This document shows, in pieces, positions 8,272 through 17,108 of a stretch of 63,531 bases of DNA. Source of the DNA: Acidobacteriota bacterium (GTDB lineage: Bacteria; Acidobacteriota; Terriglobia; Bryobacterales; Bryobacteraceae); assembly GCA_023436715.1 (NCBI GenBank), contig JAEZIJ010000125.1, positions 1 to 63,531 on the forward strand, given 5' to 3'. Position numbers and translations under genes: made by a program. A model generated the notes under the pieces. The model saw nothing but the letters and a program-made list of their open reading frames with translations, was not told where the DNA came from and ran no database searches. How positions within the stretch are numbered: the stretch's first letter is position 1; each line of letters begins with the position of its first letter.

Positions 8272-9717
8272 ATGAACAACAGCTTCAGATCCCTTTCTGG
8301 CCGGCTGAGAAGTTTCACCTTGGCCCGTATTGATGGCTGTCTGCTTGCTGGATTTATATTGTTTTATGTGGCGGTCGGCTCGGTTCTGCTGCCGTACTTA
8401 CCCCTTTGGCTCGACGAGATCATTCAGGTGTACATCGTCCGCGTCCAGACTCTAGGCGACGTTCTGTGGGGTGCGGCCAGGAGTGCCGGCGGTGTTCCCA
8501 TGGGGTATGTGGTTTCTTTCTGCACGCTAAAGGTGCTTGATTACTCAGAGGCGTCTGCTCGGGCTCCCTCTCTTTTCTTCAGTTCTCTTGCATGCATCGG
8601 AGTCTTTGTTCTGGCACGACGGAGCGGCCTAAAGCAGCCCATGCTCGCCGTGATCCTCTTCGCCATCCTACCCATACAATTTCGTTACGCAACCGAGGCG
8701 CGGCCCTATTCGATGGCTCTCTGTATTTCGATCTGGTCTACGGTCGCCATTTTGCGGCTACGCACCAAGCCGACAGTAGGAAGGCTCATGACGTATGTTG
8801 CCCTCGCTGTCCTTGGAATCTACTCGCAACCCTACAGCCTGTTCGTCCCGGTGGCGCACTTTCTGTGGTTTGCGCTCTCTGCGCGGGAATCAAGACGCCA
8901 ATTGTTGTATTCCGGAGTTGCACTTGTCATAGCGGGTCTGCTGTTTCTACCGTGGTATCTCTACGCCGCGCCGTTTTGGCGGAATGAAATCCAATTGAGT
9001 CCGGCTCACCTCCGCTTTAGCGATGGCCTGCGCATTTTGAGGGAACTGATAGGCGCCGGCTACCTTGGTACGCTGATTCTCTTGGCTGCGGGTGTCTACG
9101 GGAGCCGAAAACTTGCTCAGAAGGAGCGCCAATTCTGGATTCTGTATCTCATTGTGCCGGTGTTGGGTGCAGTAATTGGTGATATCAGCTTCGCGTACTT
9201 CTTCGCGGTCCGGCAGATGATTTACGTCACTGTGCCACTCTCCTTAATGGCTGCCCTGGGAATCGAACGTATCTCACAGCGCAGCCCGATGTCCGCCGCA
9301 GGATTCGTGGCATGTATTTTGTTCTCTTTCGTTTATTCAAGCACATCGTTCTTTCTTCGACCCCGGGAAGATTGGAAAGCGGCATCGGCCCGGTTGGCAG
9401 CCGAGACGCAAAGGGGAGCCTGTGTCATGCTGTCCCCGGATGCCTCTTCTTACATTTACAGCCTTTTCCAGCCAGGCTTTTCCCAGCATATCTGCCCTGC
9501 AGATTGCGGTCGCTTTGAAGCCATTGCCGTCGCCACCAGTCCGTATTATTCTTCCCAGCGCCACATGGAACTGGAGGCAAATTTGGTGGAGCGGGGCTGG
9601 CGTGAGATTGCCCGATATCGATTCAGCGGTCCGGAAGTCGTCGTCTTTAGAAAAGGAAGACTCAAGGGCGTCAAGAGCCGCCCGGATCCGATCCGCACCC
9701 TAAGTGCAGCAGAATGA
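8272..9717 (+). CDS. GT39-like membrane glycosyltransferase
   Basis: A 481-residue polytopic membrane protein that looks like a dolichol/undecaprenyl-phosphate-sugar dependent transferase of the PMT/ArnT (GT39) type. The first extracytoplasmic loop has the acidic WLDEI motif and a second loop has TEARPYSM, both typical of the family. About ten hydrophobic segments are followed by a soluble C-terminal domain from about residue 360. Composition is visibly less GC-rich than its neighbours, suggesting recent acquisition. The last eleven residues (PDPIRTLSAAE) are encoded inside copy B of the direct repeat, so the native C-terminus may have been replaced. The ATG at 8272 is the likely start; it lacks a strong Shine-Dalgarno. 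The sugar and acceptor are unknown. Confidence 0.7.
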   Translation: MNNSFRSLSGRLRSFTLARIDGCLLAGFILFYVAVGSVLLPYLPLWLDEIIQVYIVRVQTLGDVLWGAARSAGGVPMGYVVSFCTLKVLDYSEASARAPSLFFSSLACIGVFVLARRSGLKQPMLAVILFAILPIQFRYATEARPYSMALCISIWSTVAILRLRTKPTVGRLMTYVALAVLGIYSQPYSLFVPVAHFLWFALSARESRRQLLYSGVALVIAGLLFLPWYLYAAPFWRNEIQLSPAHLRFSDGLRILRELIGAGYLGTLILLAAGVYGSRKLAQKERQFWILYLIVPVLGAVIGDISFAYFFAVRQMIYVTVPLSLMAALGIERISQRSPMSAAGFVACILFSFVYSSTSFFLRPREDWKAASARLAAETQRGACVMLSPDASSYIYSLFQPGFSQHICPADCGRFEAIAVATSPYYSSQRHMELEANLVERGWREIARYRFSGPEVVVFRKGRLKGVKSRPDPIRTLSAAE

Positions 9718-9799
9718 GAGGTTTTTCGGTTGTACGGGGATATTTGGGGTTGAATGGAGCGGGGGACCGGCCGCCCGGCCCCCGCCCACCGTTAAGCGG
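9682..9799. repeat. 118 bp direct repeat, copy B
   Basis: Partner of 7462-7579 (97% identical). It overlaps the end of the glycosyltransferase gene on one side and the last 8 bases of the intact GyrI-like gene on the other. Together the two copies bracket the whole lower-GC segment. Confidence 0.9.
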
Positions 9800-10289
9800 C
9801 CTTCTTTTTTACAGGGATATACAGGAACAGGGGCCCTTCGCCCTGGAACTCGGGCGGGTAGTATTCGAAGGAAGGGTGTGTCGCGCACTCGCAGCCTTCC
9901 GGGCCGCATAGCGGGGTCCACTCGGTCAGCCCGGCCAAAAGCTCCGGAATCTTGCCCCACGCCTGGCGCACCTCGGACAGGCCGGCCACCGGAATCACGA
10001 CGTAGTCAGCCCTGGGGATCTCGGCCGCGACCATCCCGTCCGGCGCCGCCGCTCCCGCCTTGGCTTCCATGGCCCCGATGTACTCGAACGTGCCGTCCGT
10101 CATTCCCGGAACGCACCGGCAGATCCCGAACGCGCTCGCACGTTCGGGTGTCTCAATCTCCTTGCACCGCGGTATCAACTGCCGTTCCCATAACCGCGGG
10201 ATCTCGTTGTTCTCGTTCTTGCCCACGTAGCTCATACCGATGATGTGGTATGGCCCGAACTGTTTGACTTCGACCTGGCTTTGGCTCAT
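9792..10289 (-). CDS. GyrI-like small-molecule-binding protein
   Basis: A 165-residue stand-alone GyrI-like/AraC effector-binding domain (SOUL-type fold). The N-terminal strand VEVKQFGPYHIIGMSYVG and the repeated pattern PRADYVVIPVAGLSEVRQAWGKI are characteristic, and the C-terminus ends in LFLYIPVKKKAA, as expected for the last strand of this fold. Relatives bind drugs or other hydrophobic molecules and can hydrolyse cyclopropanoid compounds or bind gyrase; which applies here cannot be told. Start ATG at 10289 (MSQSQVEVK); an in-frame ATG at 10331 would add 14 residues unlike the family. A truncated relative lies at 7580-7790. Confidence 0.75.
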   Translation of the reverse strand: MSQSQVEVKQFGPYHIIGMSYVGKNENNEIPRLWERQLIPRCKEIETPERASAFGICRCVPGMTDGTFEYIGAMEAKAGAAAPDGMVAAEIPRADYVVIPVAGLSEVRQAWGKIPELLAGLTEWTPLCGPEGCECATHPSFEYYPPEFQGEGPLFLYIPVKKKAA

Positions 10290-10327
10290 GGAGAAGATGA
10301 TAGGCGAACAAAAAGGGAAAGTCAAGG

Positions 10328-10407
10328 GCATCTATCAGCGTTTCTAGGTGTTTATCAGCGGCCCACAATTATTGAGCCGCCGATAAACGCGGATGCACGC
10401 CGATGCC
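10328..10407. repeat. Long imperfect inverted repeat before ssb stop
   Basis: The arms TTTATCAGCGGC (10351-10362) and GCCGCCGATAAA (10376-10387) pair with one G-T mismatch, and weaker pairing extends out to GGCATC/GATGCC. It lies between the upstream end of the GyrI-like gene and the 3' end of ssb, so it could end ssb transcription. The TTATCAGCG-type sequence resembles dispersed repeats found in many soil bacterial genomes. Confidence 0.55.
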
Positions 10408-10886
10408 TAGAACGGAACGTCGTCGTCGCTGGCGGTATCGAAACCTGGGCCTTCGTCGCGGGCGGGGGCGGGTTGCTGGACGCGCTGCGGTCCGCGCGGG
10501 GCGGAAACGTGCTGCGACATGTCGGATCCGGCTTCGGATCCGGCTCCGGCGCCGCGGCCGCCGAGCAGGATCACGTTATCCGCCACGACTTCCGTGACGT
10601 AGACCTTCTTGCCGTCCTTATCATCGTAGTTGCGGGTCTGGAGGCGCCCTTCGACGTAGATCTGCGTGCCCTTGGTCAGATAGTTGGCCACGTTCTCCTG
10701 GCGCCAGAGAACGACGTTGTGCCAGTCGGTCTCTTCCTTCCATTCGCCGGTCTGCTGGTCTTTCCAGCGGCGGCTCGTCGCGATGGAAAAGGTGGTTCTC
10801 GCCGCGCCGGCGGGTGTGAACCGCGTCTCCGCGTCCCGGCCCAAGTTGCCGATCAGAATGACTTTATTCACGCTTCGGGATGCCAT
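10407..10886 (-). CDS. ssb: Single-stranded DNA-binding protein
   Basis: SSB coats single-stranded DNA in replication, repair and recombination. The OB-fold is clear: SVNKVILIGNLGRDAETRFTP at the start, then TDWHNVVLWRQ and GTQIYVEGRLQTR. A flexible Gly/Gln/Pro-rich linker follows, ending in the acidic tip DDDVPF, which recruits partner proteins. The length of 159 residues is normal. The start is the ATG at 10886 (MASRSVNKV) with TAGGGA just upstream; an open frame reaches 10943 but has no family support. Confidence 0.95.
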   Translation of the reverse strand: MASRSVNKVILIGNLGRDAETRFTPAGAARTTFSIATSRRWKDQQTGEWKEETDWHNVVLWRQENVANYLTKGTQIYVEGRLQTRNYDDKDGKKVYVTEVVADNVILLGGRGAGAGSEAGSDMSQHVSAPRGPQRVQQPAPARDEGPGFDTASDDDVPF

Positions 10887-10979
10887 ATTCCCTAGAACTG
10901 TACCACAACTGACTGACTGGAAGGCCCATAATGGAATCAGCAAAGGGCGGGGGACTCCGGAGGCCGAACGGGAGCTACA

Positions 10980-12251
10980 ATGGAAGGTCGAAAGCTGGCT
11001 TGGTTCCGGATGATGACGACGCGCCGCGGAAGACTCAGCTCAAGTGTCCTCCGTTGTCTTATGCCGGCTGTCTTGCCAGCGGGCATGTGCGCTCAGAGCC
11101 TGCTGATGGGCTCGGTGCCCGGGGGTGTGGGGCGCATGATTCCCACCGACCGGGCGATCCTCGAAACCCAGGAGCCGCGTAAAGATCTCCCCTGCACCGT
11201 AACCCCCGCTAAGCCGGCGTTGGGATTCGATCTGCGCTTCCACGCCGGGTACGAAGTGAGCGTCCCGCTGAAGGACCTGGCAGGAACGGAGAACCTGCTG
11301 ACGATGATTTTCCGGGTGACGCCGGAGAACCGCAAGGACGATCCATCCCTTTTCGTGCAGCATGTGCGGGTGCCACGCATTGAGGCGGACGCGTCCGGCA
11401 GCGCATACCTTCAGGGCGCGTTCGACCTGGGGGAAGGGAAGTACCACGTGGACTGGCTGATGCGCGACCGGTCCGAGCGGGTGTGCTCGTTTTACTGGGA
11501 CACAGAGGCGGAGCTGCCGCAAAAGGATAAGCAGCTCTCGCTTACGCTCAACCCGGAAGCTGTGCAGGCGGCCGAGCAGGAGGCGTTCAAGGACGAGCCG
11601 CCGGTGGAACGAGTGCAGGGTGAACCGCAACTGAGCGTAAAGGTCCTTGTAAATTTCGCTCCTCAGAACGCCACGTCCGCCGCGCTTCAGCCCCTGGATA
11701 CTTCGGCGCTTGTCTCGATTTTACGGACGATTGCCCGCGAACCACGGTTCGGGAAGTTCTCCCTCATCGCCTTCAATCTCCAGGAGCAGCGCATTCTGTA
11801 CCGTCAGGAGAACGCGAACCGCATTGATTTTCCAGCGCTTGGCGATGCCTTGCGGACTCTCAACCTGGGCACGGTCGATCTCAAACGCCTCAGCCAGAAA
11901 AACGGCGAAACGGAGTTCCTCTCTAATCTCATCCAAAGAGAAGTGGGCGGCGAGGATCGCCCGGACGCGCTGATTTTCGCCAGCCCGAAGGCGCTGGTGG
12001 ATGAGCGCGTGCCCACCGATTCGCTGAAGGAAGTGGGAGAGGTCGAGTACCCGGTGTTTTACATGAACTACAACCTGCAGCCGCAGAACGCCCCGTGGCG
12101 CGATGCTATCGGCCGCGCGGTGAAGTTCTTCAAGGGGTACGAGTATACGATCAGCCGTCCGAGGGACCTCTGGACGGCTGTCAGCGAGATAGTCGCGAAA
12201 GCCGTAAAGTTCAGGAACGGACGCCGCACGTCCGGTGCAGCCTCCCAGTAA
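10980..12251 (+). CDS. Exported protein of unknown function
   Basis: A 423-residue protein that I do not recognise. The N-terminus has basic residues followed by a hydrophobic stretch ending near GMCAQS, consistent with a signal peptide, although an internal start (for example MMTTRR at residue 11) would give a more compact one. The rest is soluble with alternating strands and helices. The C-terminal half (from SVKVLVNFAPQNA) has a Rossmann-like alternation that recalls the von Willebrand-A-type proteins common in Acidobacteria, but no MIDAS motif is visible. It ends two bases before the next gene, so the two are probably co-transcribed. Confidence 0.7.
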   Translation: MEGRKLAWFRMMTTRRGRLSSSVLRCLMPAVLPAGMCAQSLLMGSVPGGVGRMIPTDRAILETQEPRKDLPCTVTPAKPALGFDLRFHAGYEVSVPLKDLAGTENLLTMIFRVTPENRKDDPSLFVQHVRVPRIEADASGSAYLQGAFDLGEGKYHVDWLMRDRSERVCSFYWDTEAELPQKDKQLSLTLNPEAVQAAEQEAFKDEPPVERVQGEPQLSVKVLVNFAPQNATSAALQPLDTSALVSILRTIAREPRFGKFSLIAFNLQEQRILYRQENANRIDFPALGDALRTLNLGTVDLKRLSQKNGETEFLSNLIQREVGGEDRPDALIFASPKALVDERVPTDSLKEVGEVEYPVFYMNYNLQPQNAPWRDAIGRAVKFFKGYEYTISRPRDLWTAVSEIVAKAVKFRNGRRTSGAASQ

Positions 12252-12253
12252 AT

Positions 12254-12811
12254 ATGGAAACTCGATTACCGTTGACCGTGTTGTTCTTGTCCGCGATGAG
12301 TTACCCGGCGTTGGCCCAGGGGCCGCAGCCGGAAAGGCTGGCGCCGTACGTGCCCTCGCCGCAGGTCGTGGTCGAGCGGATGCTCGAAGCCGCGGATGTC
12401 AAACCGGGGGAGACGGTTTACGATCTCGGCTGTGGGGACGGCCGCGTCGTGATCACGGCCGCGAGGGAGTTCAAGGCGAAGGGCGTCGGCGTGGAACTGT
12501 CACCGGAGCTTGCGAGGCAGGCGCGGGAGCGGGTGCGGACGCTGAACCTCAACAACCGCGTGACCATCATTCAAGGCGACCTCATCGAGGTGGACCTGAG
12601 GCCCGCCGATGTGGTGACGCTGTATCTGCTGACGAGTTCCAATGACCGGTTGAAGCCGCTGCTGGAGTCGCATTTGCGCCCCGGCGCGCGCGTTGTTTCC
12701 CACGATTTCATGATGCGAGGCTGGAAGCCGTCGCGAATCGACGAGGTGCCGGCGACAAACCGCACGCACATGATTTACGTGTACCAGATGCCTCCGAAGA
12801 GAGAAAAGTAG
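12254..12811 (+). CDS. Exported class I SAM-dependent methyltransferase
   Basis: A 185-residue class I methyltransferase. Motif I reads VYDLGCGDGRVV, with an acidic residue closing strand 2 (GVGVELSP) and a motif IV-like VDLRPADVVTLYLL. What is odd is the clear N-terminal signal sequence, METRLPLTVLFLSAMSYPALAQ, which predicts export although SAM is cytoplasmic. The ATG at 12254 lies two bases after the preceding stop. Exported relatives with this arrangement occur in several phyla, but their substrate is not known. A retained membrane anchor with the domain in the cytoplasm is less likely, given the cleavage-like AQ ending. Confidence 0.75.
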   Translation: METRLPLTVLFLSAMSYPALAQGPQPERLAPYVPSPQVVVERMLEAADVKPGETVYDLGCGDGRVVITAAREFKAKGVGVELSPELARQARERVRTLNLNNRVTIIQGDLIEVDLRPADVVTLYLLTSSNDRLKPLLESHLRPGARVVSHDFMMRGWKPSRIDEVPATNRTHMIYVYQMPPKREK

Positions 12812-12851
12812 GGTCATCCCTGGCGTCGCGGGTCTGATAGGATAGGCGGCG

Positions 12852-14342
12852 GTGCCTATGCTACGACGCGACCTGCTCCGAACGATTGCTTCCGCTCCGC
12901 TTGCCTTTGCCGCCGGCCGTGCGGCCGCCCAAACTCGCTATGAGCCCAACTGGGCGTCGATCGACGCGCGCCCGATGCCGCGGTGGTTCCGCGACTCCAA
13001 GTTCGGCATCTTCATTCACTGGGGCGTTTACTCGGTGCCCGCGTTCGCCCCGGTCAACGTCAAAGACGAGACCCCGTACTCGGAATGGTATTGGAACTCG
13101 TTGACGAACGGGATGAAGCGCGACAGTCGCACCTGGCAGTTTCACCAGCGGGTCTTCGGGCGCGACTTTCCCTATGCGGATTTCGCGCCGATGTTTCGCG
13201 CCGAGCTATTCGACCCCGATCATTGGGCGGATGTCTTCGCGCGCGCCGGGGCGAAGTACGTCGCGCTGACCTCGAAGCACCATGACGGATTCGCGCTGTG
13301 GAAGAGCGAGGAAGCGAACCGCGCGTGGGGAAGGCCGTGGAACGCGGTGGATATCGGACCGAAGCGGGACCTGTTGGTAGACCTGTCAGAAGCGGGTCGC
13401 CGCAAGGGTCTGCGGATGGGGATTTACTACTCTCTCTACGAGTGGTACAACCCGCTGTGGCTCAGCGACCGAAAGCGTTACGTTGCCGAGCACATGTTCC
13501 CGCAATTCAAGGACGTGGTGACGCGCGCGAAGCCAAGCATCATCTTCTCCGACGGCGAGTGGGACATACCCAGCGAGGACTGGCGGTCGGCGGAGCTTCT
13601 GGCGTGGCTGTTCAACGATTCGCCCGTGCGGGACGAGGTGGTGATCAACGACAGGTGGGGCAAAGAGACGCGCCATAAGCACGGCGGCTACTACACTACC
13701 GAGTACACCGCGGGGATGATGCAGGGCGGGCATCCGTGGGAGGAGAGCCGGGGTATGGGCTACTCCTACGGATACAACCGCATGGAGACCGTGACGGATT
13801 ACCACACCGACCGGCAGTTGCTGCTGATGCTGATCGACATTGTGAGCCGCGGCGGCAATCTGCTGCTCGACATAGGGCCGGCGGCGGACGGGCGGATTCC
13901 CGAGATCATGGAGGAGCGGCTGCTCGAGATCGGGGACTGGCTGCCGCCCAACGGCGAGGCGATCTACGGCACTCGGGCGTGGCGGCACTCGCGGCAGTGG
14001 GGGCAGGGAGCGGCCCAGAAACTCGAGGAGAAAGAATACCGCGCCGAGTACGATATTACGAAGCTCGTGGACGCTCCTCCGCCCGGATCGGCGCGGGTGG
14101 AAGCTTTCCTCACGGCGAATGACCAGGCGGTGTATGCGATTGTGCCGCGGCGGCCGATGGGCGAGATTGTCATTGACGACGTGGAAGCGCCATCCGGCGT
14201 GCGCGTCACGTTGCTGGAGACCGGGACGCCGGTGGATTCGAAGCTGAGCGGGAAGCAGCTCAGGATCAAGGTGACGGACTCGATGTCCGCGCGGCTTCCG
14301 GTCAGACAGGCCTACGTGTTCAAGATCGCCGGAGCGAAATAG
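12852..14342 (+). CDS. GH29 alpha-L-fucosidase, exported
   Basis: Glycoside hydrolase family 29 removes terminal alpha-L-fucose from glycans. The N-terminal signature PRWFRDSKFGIFIHWGVYSV and the motif YVALTSKHHDGFALW are both diagnostic. The likely nucleophile is the aspartate in IIFSDGEWD, where the family usually has WFDG. A twin-arginine-like leader (RRDLLRTIASAPLAFAAG) predicts export to the periplasm. At 496 residues it has the barrel plus a C-terminal beta domain. The TTG/ATG choice at the start is minor: ATGs lie at 12858 as well. It follows the methyltransferase by 40 bases. Confidence 0.9.
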   Translation: MPMLRRDLLRTIASAPLAFAAGRAAAQTRYEPNWASIDARPMPRWFRDSKFGIFIHWGVYSVPAFAPVNVKDETPYSEWYWNSLTNGMKRDSRTWQFHQRVFGRDFPYADFAPMFRAELFDPDHWADVFARAGAKYVALTSKHHDGFALWKSEEANRAWGRPWNAVDIGPKRDLLVDLSEAGRRKGLRMGIYYSLYEWYNPLWLSDRKRYVAEHMFPQFKDVVTRAKPSIIFSDGEWDIPSEDWRSAELLAWLFNDSPVRDEVVINDRWGKETRHKHGGYYTTEYTAGMMQGGHPWEESRGMGYSYGYNRMETVTDYHTDRQLLLMLIDIVSRGGNLLLDIGPAADGRIPEIMEERLLEIGDWLPPNGEAIYGTRAWRHSRQWGQGAAQKLEEKEYRAEYDITKLVDAPPPGSARVEAFLTANDQAVYAIVPRRPMGEIVIDDVEAPSGVRVTLLETGTPVDSKLSGKQLRIKVTDSMSARLPVRQAYVFKIAGAK

Positions 14343-14344
14343 TG

Positions 14345-14366
14345 GCACAGGCCTTCCGGCCTGTGC
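14345..14366. terminator. Perfect hairpin between converging genes
   Basis: GCACAGGCC-ttcc-GGCCTGTGC forms a 9 bp stem with a 4-base loop. It lies exactly between the stop codons of the fucosidase (plus) and the Gfo oxidoreductase (minus), so it may end both transcripts. It also belongs to the dispersed palindrome family noted across the window. Confidence 0.6.
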
Positions 14367-14368
14367 TC

Positions 14369-15838
14369 CTACGAACGACGAATTTTGCCGGCGTCGCCCG
14401 CGATCTCCTGGAGATCCCACCCGCGGCGGTATTCGCGGCGGAGATACTGATTGGCTTCGCGGCTGTTGGCGATGCGGAAGGCCCGCGGGTCCCACTCAAC
14501 ACGGTGTCCGACGCGCAGGGCGATATTGCCGAGTTGGTAGGCTTCGGTGAACGGGCCGGCGTAGCCAAAGTGGCAACTGGGCTGTTTGCCGGTCTTCACG
14601 CCGGCAACCCAGTCTTTGTGGACGTCCTCACGGCCCCAGTCTTTTTGCGGCGGCATCGCGTACGGCTCGGGTTTCCGGTCCCTGAAAGGCCCGCGCCCCT
14701 GGGGAAGACTGCCCTTGGTGCCGATCCAGATCAGGCCGCCCCCGAGTCCCCGCACAGCCTCGGGAACGCGCTGCTGCGGCTGTTCGGGAGCAGACAGTCC
14801 GGCGGGCGGGCGCTTGCCTCCGTCGTACCAATAGAGTTTGAGCGGCGGGTGAGCACCGCGCGCCGCCCACTCGAAACGGAGGATGGACCAGTCCGGGAAC
14901 ATCTCGCGCTTCATCCCGCTGGTCTCGACGATTTCGACGGCCGAGGGAGCGCCGAGGTCGAGAGCCCAGAACAGAACATTCAGGCTGTGCGGAGCGATAT
15001 CGCCGAGTGCGCCGCTGCCGAATTCGGTCCAGCCGCGCCACACGAATGGATGGTAGACCACACCGAGCGGGGGAACCGGGCTGAGGCCCGCATCCTTGAA
15101 ATCGGATTGATGGCTTTTCTCGGGCGGGGGAGTGTAGACTGCATGGCCTTGGGGATACCTGGCCTTGTACGGACGCATGGGCGCGGTGGCGAGCCACTTA
15201 TCCCAGTCGAGGGTGCGCGGTGCCGGGTCCTCGCCGGCCACGCGGTCATAGCCTTGCGGCCAGATCGGGCGATCGGTGACGCAGTGAACCTCGGTGATTT
15301 CTCCAATGGCGCCCGATTGGATGAATTCGACCGTCCTCATGTTGCGGGCCTCCGTTGAACTGGAGGTGCCCATCTGGGTGATGACTTTGGTCTCGGCGGC
15401 CACTTGCGCCATAACCCTGGCTTCGTGGATGGTCTGCGTGAGGGGCTTCTGACAATAGACGTGCAGGCCGTGCTTCATCGCCCAGACGCTGATATAGGCG
15501 TGGCTGTGGTCGGGCGTGGCAACGATGACGCCGTCGAGCTTTTCGCCCTCGATCATCTTCCGGAAGTCGGTGTACTTTTTCGCTTTCGGGTATTCGGGCG
15601 CGCGCAGGTCGAGCATTTCGGAATCCACGTCGCAGATTGCCGAAATATTCTCTCCCAGCGCCTGGAGCGCTTTGGCGTCGCGCTCGCCCTGGCCTGCGAG
15701 GCCGATGATGCCGAGATTCAGTTTTTCGTTGGCTGTGTAACCGCGCGCCAGTCCGGCCGGGAGAATCATAAACGCGCCGGCTGTCCTCTTGAGAGACTCG
15801 CGCCGCGTGATGCGGCTGATCGTTTCGGTCGATTTCAA
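14369..15838 (-). CDS. Gfo/Idh/MocA oxidoreductase, Tat-exported
   Basis: NAD(P)-dependent sugar or inositol dehydrogenase-type protein, 489 residues. The leader ITRRESLKRTAGAFMILPAG is a twin-arginine signal, so the enzyme is folded before export. The Rossmann domain begins LNLGIIGLAGQGERD and the EKP-like motif appears as VYCQKPLTQTIHEAR. The C-terminal half is the alpha/beta substrate domain with an exported-subfamily extension. The start is a TTG at 15838 because GGAGGTG lies five bases upstream; the open frame continues beyond but includes no better site. The order with the MFS gene suggests import and oxidation of a sugar or sugar acid. Confidence 0.87.
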   Translation of the reverse strand: MKSTETISRITRRESLKRTAGAFMILPAGLARGYTANEKLNLGIIGLAGQGERDAKALQALGENISAICDVDSEMLDLRAPEYPKAKKYTDFRKMIEGEKLDGVIVATPDHSHAYISVWAMKHGLHVYCQKPLTQTIHEARVMAQVAAETKVITQMGTSSSTEARNMRTVEFIQSGAIGEITEVHCVTDRPIWPQGYDRVAGEDPAPRTLDWDKWLATAPMRPYKARYPQGHAVYTPPPEKSHQSDFKDAGLSPVPPLGVVYHPFVWRGWTEFGSGALGDIAPHSLNVLFWALDLGAPSAVEIVETSGMKREMFPDWSILRFEWAARGAHPPLKLYWYDGGKRPPAGLSAPEQPQQRVPEAVRGLGGGLIWIGTKGSLPQGRGPFRDRKPEPYAMPPQKDWGREDVHKDWVAGVKTGKQPSCHFGYAGPFTEAYQLGNIALRVGHRVEWDPRAFRIANSREANQYLRREYRRGWDLQEIAGDAGKIRRS

Positions 15839-15890
15839 GACGCCACCTCCGTACAGGACGGAGTCATCATATACAGGCCGCGTGAGCCGG

Positions 15891-17105
15891 TCAAGGGGCC
15901 GTGACGCGCGCTGCCCGGCCGCGTGTCGAGAGCACGAGCCACGCCGCATAGCCAAGCACGGGAAACGCCGCCGCGAGGATGAATGCCGCGTCGGAGCGGT
16001 GGAGGTCGAAGAGGCGTCCGAACACCGGCATTACGAGCGCAACGGCCGCGCTCCAGGCGCCGGCGCCGAGGCCGGCGATGAGGCCCGAGTGCGCGGTCGA
16101 ATACGTCTGCGTCGCGTAGGCCATCGCGAGAATAATGAACCCGCCGGCCACGAACATCGCCAGAAACAGTTGAAGCAGCACGAGGCCGAACGACGGTGTC
16201 CACGGAGCCAGAGCGAGCGGCAGACTGAGCAGCGTCGCGGCCGTCATCAGCCGTCGCATCGCGGGGAGGGGATCGCGCGCACCGCGGCACATACGGTCCG
16301 AAAGCCATCCCCAGAAGAAGTAGCCGATTTCCCAGCCGACCGGAGGAATCCAGAGCACGCTGCCGATTTCGGCCTGCGACTTGCCCCAGGCCTGGTTGAG
16401 ATAGATGGCGGTCCCGTAAATCACGAATCCGATCGGCAGCGCGCAAAGCGCGTACGCCAGCATGAAGCCCCAGAGCCGGGGATCGCGGAATCGCGGAGCA
16501 TCTTTCGCGTGGACTTCGGCGCGGACGACAGGCGGTGCGCACCGCACTTCAGGGCGGCGGCTGATCACCAGCCACACCGCGATCCAGCTTGCCCCGATCA
16601 GGCCCGTGAACCAGAAGGCGGCGCGCCATCCCCACCACAACGCGATCGGGGTCACGATGAGCGGCGTCACGATCGCCCCGAGCGAGCCGCCGCTGTACGC
16701 CACCGCGGTGCCACGGGCGTACTCGCCGGGCGATAGCGTCTGGGTCACCGTCCGCAACCCGCCCGGAAACGTAGCGCCCTCTCCAAAACCGAGCAGGGCG
16801 CGCGCCACTGCGAAGCTGAAGAAGCCGGCCGCGAACGCGTGCGAAATCGAGGCCGCGGTCCAGATCGTCACAGCCGCGATCATACCGAGCCGCAGCCCGA
16901 GGCGATCGAGCGTCCGGCCCCATACCGGGTTCCCGATCATGTAGGCCACCGAGAACGCCGAGATCACGAAGCCGTACTGCTCTACGGTGAGGTGGGTCTC
17001 TTTGAGAATCGTGGGAGCGAGCAGGGCCAGCGTGTTGCGGTCGATGTAGCTGATGAGGGACACGAGCAGCATCGACGCAGTGGGGATCCACCGCGAGGCG
17101 CGCAT
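15891..17105 (-). CDS. MFS transporter, hexuronate/ACS-type
   Basis: A 404-residue transporter with about twelve membrane spans. The first span has the signature SYIDRNTLALLAPTI, and the loop 2-3 motif is WGRTLDRLGLR, both typical of the anion:cation symporter branch of the major facilitator superfamily that takes up sugar acids such as hexuronates. A central cytoplasmic loop (RRPEVRCAPPVV...) separates the two halves. It lies 3 bases after the pheA stop and 52 bases before the Gfo gene, so read-through from ubiX-pheA is possible, though pathway logic links it with the Gfo oxidoreductase downstream. The exact substrate is inferred. Confidence 0.85.
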   Translation of the reverse strand: MRASRWIPTASMLLVSLISYIDRNTLALLAPTILKETHLTVEQYGFVISAFSVAYMIGNPVWGRTLDRLGLRLGMIAAVTIWTAASISHAFAAGFFSFAVARALLGFGEGATFPGGLRTVTQTLSPGEYARGTAVAYSGGSLGAIVTPLIVTPIALWWGWRAAFWFTGLIGASWIAVWLVISRRPEVRCAPPVVRAEVHAKDAPRFRDPRLWGFMLAYALCALPIGFVIYGTAIYLNQAWGKSQAEIGSVLWIPPVGWEIGYFFWGWLSDRMCRGARDPLPAMRRLMTAATLLSLPLALAPWTPSFGLVLLQLFLAMFVAGGFIILAMAYATQTYSTAHSGLIAGLGAGAWSAAVALVMPVFGRLFDLHRSDAAFILAAAFPVLGYAAWLVLSTRGRAARVTAP

Positions 17106-17108
17106 TCC

